Shown here one piece after another: positions 7,349-10,255 of a DNA stretch of 10,255 nucleotides. The position numbers were made by a program, and so were the translations under genes. The notes under the pieces are model-generated. The model did not search any database. It was not told the origin of the DNA and saw nothing but the letters and a program-made list of their open reading frames with translations. Positions within the stretch are counted from its first letter, which is position 1. The number at the start of each line of letters is the position of its first letter. The DNA comes from Spirochaetes bacterium RBG_16_67_19. GTDB lineage: Bacteria; Spirochaetota; Spirochaetia; SZUA-6; DRHE01. The stretch is taken from positions 1,179 through 11,433 of the forward strand of contig MIBK01000174.1 of NCBI GenBank assembly GCA_001829505.1. The letters are read 5' to 3'.

Positions 7349-8195
7349 CGTCTTCTCCTTCTTCATAGTAGTAGGTACCCAGGAACACGTAGTCCGCGGG
7401 ACCGGAAGCGTACACCAGGTTGTCGGCCTCCGACCACTCCATGAACAGGTTGCCGCCCTCCAGGTGAATCAGGGTCTGCCGGTCGCCGAAGCCGTTCAGC
7501 ACGGCGGCCACCGCGGCGGCGCAGGCTGCCCCCTCGGAGGCCAGCAGCTCTCCCCGGCCCACCTGCCAGGTCCTCATGCTGGCTTCCTCCCGGCTGATCG
7601 TGCGGACGAAGACCAGCTGGGTCCCCGCGGCGAAAACGCCGGCCGCCTCCACTGCGGGGCCGAAGCTGTCCAGCTCCAGCGGGGCGGCGGCCGGAAAGAA
7701 CACCGCCTGCACCCCGCGCACCGCGACCGGGGTGTAATTGTGCTCCCGCTCGGCGATGCGCAGGGTGCGCGTGAAGATTTCCCCGGGGCGTTCGCGCAGC
7801 GATCCGGAGGCCTCCCAATACCCTGGCGGGCCGGAGGGCACCGTGACGTTATGGGCGTCCAGGACTTCCACCGCCACCGCACCGTCGGCGGTCTCCAGGG
7901 AGGCGTTCTCCTCGCCCAGCAGTCCGGAGTCGAAGGCGTAGCGCGCGGCGCAGCGCACCGCCAGCGGGTCGGTGGCCATCTCGGCGCCGAGGGTATCGAA
8001 GCAGGAAAGCCGCAGCCGCAGGCGCTGGCCGGCGGAGAGCAGCACCAGGCCGGCCGCCCCCACCCCGAAGCGCCGGCTGGTGATCTGGGCGGCCAGCTCG
8101 CCCAGGTCCAGCTCGGCCAGGGCCGGGTTCTTGATGCCGTCCAGAAGGAGGAAGTCGCCGCCGCAGCACTGCAGCTTCAGGAACTCGATTTCCAT
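7338..8195 (-). CDS. DapF-fold protein lacking the catalytic cysteines (diaminopimelate epimerase-like)
   Basis: A 285-residue protein with the two-lobed diaminopimelate epimerase layout, close to the normal DapF length. Framework motifs align clearly: FLKLQCCGGDFLLLD (family FTKMHGLGNDFIVID), RRFGVGAAGL (RHFGVGADGL), EMATDPLAVRCAARY (EMCGNGIRCAARY), TWQVGRGELLASEGAACAAAVAA (cut here as TWQVGRGELL then ASEGAACAAA; family WERGVGETLACGTGACAAA) and LEGGNLFMEW. The active site is rewritten. The first catalytic Cys is Ala74, the second is Ser220, the substrate Glu-Arg pair is Gln-Val (211-212), the N-terminal Asn is Gly and the TGxPH motif reads RGVQA. Epimerase activity is therefore unlikely; a binding, regulatory or different enzymatic role is inferred. 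An in-frame TAA lies 9 bases before the ATG, so the start cannot move upstream. No ribosome site is visible. The acidic tail (EEGEDDEE) encodes the ribosome site of the next gene. Confidence 0.8.
   Translation of the reverse strand: MEIEFLKLQCCGGDFLLLDGIKNPALAELDLGELAAQITSRRFGVGAAGLVLLSAGQRLRLRLSCFDTLGAEMATDPLAVRCAARYAFDSGLLGEENASLETADGAVAVEVLDAHNVTVPSGPPGYWEASGSLRERPGEIFTRTLRIAEREHNYTPVAVRGVQAVFFPAAAPLELDSFGPAVEAAGVFAAGTQLVFVRTISREEASMRTWQVGRGELLASEGAACAAAVAAVLNGFGDRQTLIHLEGGNLFMEWSEADNLVYASGPADYVFLGTYYYEEGEDDEE
7355..7360 (-). promoter_or_regulatory. Ribosome binding site for the aminotransferase, inside the DapF-fold gene
   Basis: AAGGAG on the minus strand, 6 bases before the ATG at 7346-7348. 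It is encoded by the Glu-Gly-Glu of the acidic tail of the DapF-fold protein, so the tail and the ribosome site share the same bases. It decides the aminotransferase start. Confidence 0.8.
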
Positions 8196-8206
8196 GCCGT
8201 TTTATG

Positions 8207-8236
8207 GCGATACCACGACGCGCCGAGAGGTGTCAA
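8207..8236 (-). promoter_or_regulatory. Candidate promoter of the DapF-fold gene
   Basis: On the minus strand a perfect TTGACA (8231-8236) is followed after 18 bases by TATCGC (8207-8212), which is preceded by TGG, giving a TGn extended -10. The -10 box itself matches the consensus at only half its positions. The start point would be only a few bases before the ATG at 8195, giving a near-leaderless message. This fits the missing ribosome site. Confidence 0.45.
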
Positions 8237-8242
8237 GCCAGC

Positions 8243-8285
8243 CCCTCCGGACGCCGACCCGTCGGGCCGGTTGCCGGCCGGAGGG
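8243..8285. repeat. Cloverleaf-like nested inverted repeats in the divergent intergenic region
   Basis: An outer perfect 8-base stem, CCCTCCGG (8243-8250) with CCGGAGGG (8278-8285), encloses two smaller hairpins. These are CCGAC-CC-GTCGG (8254-8265) and CCGG-TTG-CCGG (8267-8277). Together they can form a three-way junction on either strand. It lies 21 bases before the ATG of the ketopantoate-reductase-like gene and upstream of the -35-like box of the divergent gene, so it could be an operator or part of a structured leader. No obvious promoter for the plus-strand gene is seen here. Confidence 0.5.
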
Positions 8286-8306
8286 TTCACGGGCATACTG
8301 GAGCGG

Positions 8307-9242
8307 ATGAGAGTCTGCATCATCGGCGCGGGCGCGGTGGGCGGGCTGCTGGGCGGGCTGGCGGCCGAGGGCGGCCACGAGGTATGCTTCGCCGGCAGCC
8401 CCTCCTCGATGCGCGAGCTGGCCGCCAGGGGCCTGCGGCTGGTCCTCCCTTCCGGCCGGCTGCGCTTGCGAAAGGTACTGACCGCGGATCTGGCTCCGGC
8501 CCGCTGGCGGCCGGAGCTGGGCATCGTCGCGCTCAAGCGCCACCAGCTTCGCGAGCTGGGCACGCTCCCGCCGGCCGCCAGGGCCTCCGAACTGCTGGTG
8601 CTGAACGCCGAGGAGGGCCGGCCCCTGCTGGGGTTCACCCTGCTCACCTCGGTGATGCTGCAGCACGGCGAGGTGGAGCTGGCCTCGGCCCGTTCGGTCC
8701 TGCTGCTGCCGCGGCACGACGCGGTGCGGGAGCTGGCCGTTTCCTGGAAGGCGGCCGGTCTGGAAATCGTGGAAACCGACGCGCCGGAGGCGCTGGCCGG
8801 ATCATTTTTCCTCTGGCAGCTGCTGTTCCTGCCCGCGGCGCTGTGCCATTCGACCTTGGGACACCTGCTGGCCGCCGAAGCGGGCCGGGAGATCGCCTCG
8901 GGCGTGCTGGAGGAAGGCCTGGCCGCCTTTCGCCGCCTCGGCCGCCCGCTCCGGAAGCTGCCCCTGCACGACCCGCAGGACCTGGCCCAGCGCCTGGCCC
9001 GGCGGCCGGAGGAGTTCGACGCCGCTGGGCTGCTGCCCGACCGCGAGTACAACAGCCTGCTGCAATCGATATTGAGACAGCAGAAAACAGAGGCCCGCGA
9101 GCTCAACGAGCGGCTGGTGCGCCAGGCCGCCGAGGCGGGCCTGGGCGCGCCCTGGAACTGGCGCCTGGCCCAGAAGGTGGGCCGCGTCGTGCAGGCGGGA
9201 TTTTTCCGCGATCCCGGCGAGCTGCGCCGGGCGCTGGTTTGA
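8307..9242 (+). CDS. Ketopantoate reductase-fold (PanE/ApbA-like) oxidoreductase with altered active site
   Basis: A 311-residue protein with the two-domain fold of 2-dehydropantoate 2-reductase. The N-terminal Rossmann segment VCIIGAGAVGGLLGG (3-17) keeps the GxGxxG nucleotide loop. GIVALKRHQ (72-80) and LLVLNAEEG (96-104) correspond to the family strands VAVKxxQ and LLLQNGxG. In the C-terminal helical domain, where PanE has WRKLxxN with catalytic Lys and Asn, this protein reads LWQLLFLPAAL (169-179), so Gln171 appears to stand in for the Lys and the Asn residues are gone. The late segment NSLLQS and KTEARELNERLVR (260-272) keeps the family Ser and Glu. NAD(P) binding is likely but ketopantoate reduction is doubtful. 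The start ATG is preceded by GGAG only 3 bases away, a poor spacing. The gene ends 10 bases before the phosphorylase. The true substrate is unknown. Confidence 0.7.
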   Translation: MRVCIIGAGAVGGLLGGLAAEGGHEVCFAGSPSSMRELAARGLRLVLPSGRLRLRKVLTADLAPARWRPELGIVALKRHQLRELGTLPPAARASELLVLNAEEGRPLLGFTLLTSVMLQHGEVELASARSVLLLPRHDAVRELAVSWKAAGLEIVETDAPEALAGSFFLWQLLFLPAALCHSTLGHLLAAEAGREIASGVLEEGLAAFRRLGRPLRKLPLHDPQDLAQRLARRPEEFDAAGLLPDREYNSLLQSILRQQKTEARELNERLVRQAAEAGLGAPWNWRLAQKVGRVVQAGFFRDPGELRRALV

Positions 9243-9252
9243 GGAGGAGGCC

Positions 9253-10074
9253 ATGCAGGCGAACTTCGCCCAGAGAGTGGAAACGGCCGTGCATTCCCTG
9301 CCGCTGGCGGATGAGGCCCCCGCGGTAGGGCTCATCCTGGGCTCCGGCCTGGGCGACTTCGCCGAGGGCGTCGCGGGACGCGAAATTCCCTACCAACGCA
9401 TCGCCGGCTACCCCCGGCCCACGGTCGAGGGGCATCGCGGAGTGCTCAAGCTGGGGCGCAGCTGCGCCGTGCTGTCCGGCCGTTTCCATTATTACGAGGG
9501 AGTCAGTCTGGACGACGTGGTGCTGCCGGTGTTCCTGCTGCATCGCCTGGGGGTCCGCGACCTGATCGTCACCAACGCCGCCGGGGGCATCCGCCGCAGC
9601 TTCCATCCGGGGGACCTGGTGCTGATCCGCGACCACCTGAACCTGCAGGGCGTGCACCCGCTGCGCGGGCCCAATCCGCCGGGATACGGGCCGCGTTTCC
9701 CGGACCTGAGCGAGGCCTACTCCCGGCGGCTGCGGGGCATTGCCCAGGAGGCCGCCGCCGCCGTGCCGGAGCTTTCCGCTGGGCTGGCGGAGGGGGTGTA
9801 CGCGGCCTTCCCGGGCCCCAGCTATGAAACCCCGGCCGAGGTGCGCATGGCCGAGATCCTGGGCGCCGACCTGGTCGGCATGTCCACGGTGCCGGAGGTC
9901 ATCGCGGCCAACTACCTGGGAATGCGGGTGCTGGGCATATCCTGCGTGACCAACCTGGCCGCCGGCATCCTGGAGCGTCCCCTGGCCCACGCCGAGGTGG
10001 TGGAGACCGGCCGGCGGACCATGCCGGCGTTCGCCCGCCTCCTGCGGGGAGTGCTCGAGCGGCTGGGGGCTTGA
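9253..10074 (+). CDS. Purine nucleoside phosphorylase (trimeric PNP/MTAP family)
   Basis: A 273-residue cytosolic enzyme that should cleave purine (deoxy)nucleosides with phosphate to free base and (deoxy)ribose-1-phosphate, for purine salvage. Family signatures in order: GLILGSGLG (26-34, phosphate-binding Ser31), GHRG (60-63, His61), GRFHYYEG (76-83), IVTNAAGGI (105-113), a PLRGPN loop (136-141), GPSYETPAEVRM (188-199), GADLVGMSTVPEV (204-216, Met210) and SCVTNLAAG (230-238). In the last of these Asn234 is the purine-contacting residue of inosine/guanosine-type PNPs rather than the Asp of MTA phosphorylases. The ATG follows a strong GAGGAGGAGG tract, 10 bases after the stop of the preceding gene, so it probably shares its transcript. 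All catalytic positions look intact and the length is normal. The alternative is a xanthosine or MTA-preferring member; the Asn argues against MTA. Confidence 0.95.
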   Translation: MQANFAQRVETAVHSLPLADEAPAVGLILGSGLGDFAEGVAGREIPYQRIAGYPRPTVEGHRGVLKLGRSCAVLSGRFHYYEGVSLDDVVLPVFLLHRLGVRDLIVTNAAGGIRRSFHPGDLVLIRDHLNLQGVHPLRGPNPPGYGPRFPDLSEAYSRRLRGIAQEAAAAVPELSAGLAEGVYAAFPGPSYETPAEVRMAEILGADLVGMSTVPEVIAANYLGMRVLGISCVTNLAAGILERPLAHAEVVETGRRTMPAFARLLRGVLERLGA

Positions 10075-10078
10075 GCCG

Positions 10079-10255
10079 GTGAGCGTAGAGCGGTTGTTCC
10101 TCCCGGAGGCCGCCGCCGCCCTGCGGGGGGCGATCGCGGAGGCCGGCGGCAACGAGGTGCTGGCCATCGGCAGCCTGGACCCGGAGGGGCGGGTGGAGCG
10201 CGTCACGGTGGGGGCCCGCGGGAACGCGGAGGCAGTCCCGGCCCTGGAAGCGCAC
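10079..10255 (+). CDS. N-terminal fragment of an unidentified protein, possibly JAB/MPN-like, cut by window edge
   Basis: A GTG start at 10079-10081, 4 bases after the phosphorylase stop, opens a frame of 59 codons that runs off the right edge. It begins SVERLFLPEAAAALRGAI and continues EAGGNEVLAIGSLDPEGRV, then VTVGARGNAEAVPAL. An AGGNEV... strand followed by VxVxARGN and AVPAL reminds me of JAB/MPN metalloprotease-like domains fused to DinG/Rad3-type helicases in some bacteria. The diagnostic HxH motif would lie beyond the edge, so this is only a suggestion. GTG is chosen for the tight spacing. The ribosome site is weak (a G-run about 10 bases upstream), which fits coupling to the phosphorylase. 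Confidence 0.5.
   Translation, partial: MSVERLFLPEAAAALRGAIAEAGGNEVLAIGSLDPEGRVERVTVGARGNAEAVPALEAH

Noticed and set aside
7349..7366. Upstream in-frame ATG giving an MKKEKT extension of the aminotransferase
   Set aside because: No ribosome site precedes it, and the purine-rich codons of the extension are themselves the AAGGAG site for the downstream ATG.
6116..7444. Plus-strand open frame of 442 codons opposite the aminotransferase
   Set aside because: Low-complexity shadow; the minus strand carries the PLP lysine and all family motifs.
7314..8306. N-terminal extension of the PanE-like frame over the DapF-like gene
   Set aside because: The frame is open, but recognisable Rossmann sequence starts at the ATG at 8307. 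The upstream part is antisense to the DapF-fold gene and has no domain character.

Overview
This is a dense, high-GC bacterial window (roughly two-thirds G+C by eye) with nine protein genes and no stretch over 300 bases without a gene. I see no tRNA, rRNA, CRISPR array, insertion sequence or phage gene. The organism is a free-living or motile bacterium: it has a two-membrane-segment chemoreceptor, a sigma-54 activator and a WecA/TagO-type lipid-linked sugar transferase. A PAS-containing soluble kinase paired with an NtrC-type regulator directly behind a clamp-loader delta'-like gene reminds me of spirochaetes (AtoS/AtoC or Hk2/Rrp2 type). That placement is from memory and tentative.

Layout. 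(1) Bases 3-4942, plus strand: a tight cluster of a DNA polymerase III delta'-like gene (5' end outside the window), a cytoplasmic PAS histidine kinase, a sigma-54-dependent response regulator and a chemoreceptor. The first three are linked by 4-base stop/start overlaps; the chemoreceptor follows after 7 bases. (2) Bases 4974-8195, minus strand: a DapF-fold protein, an LL-diaminopimelate aminotransferase-like enzyme that overlaps its end by 11 bases, then an 86-base AT-rich gap with promoter-like boxes and the WecA/TagO-type transferase. This transferase converges on the chemoreceptor. (3) Bases 8307 to the right edge, plus strand: a ketopantoate-reductase-fold protein, a purine nucleoside phosphorylase, and the start of a gene whose visible residues resemble a JAB/MPN-type domain. 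Clusters 2 and 3 diverge from a 111-base region holding a -35-like box and a cloverleaf-like set of inverted repeats.

How the genes fit together. Cluster 1 combines replication and signalling: the kinase should phosphorylate Asp53 of its partner regulator to switch on sigma-54 promoters, and the chemoreceptor may share that transcript. Cluster 2 suggests cell-envelope precursor work (diaminopimelate and undecaprenyl-linked sugars). However, its DapF-like member has lost both catalytic cysteines and other active-site residues, so it is probably not an epimerase. The neighbouring ketopantoate-reductase-like protein keeps its nucleotide-binding loop but appears to lack the catalytic lysine. These two divergently transcribed, apparently repurposed enzyme folds are the most unusual content of the window.
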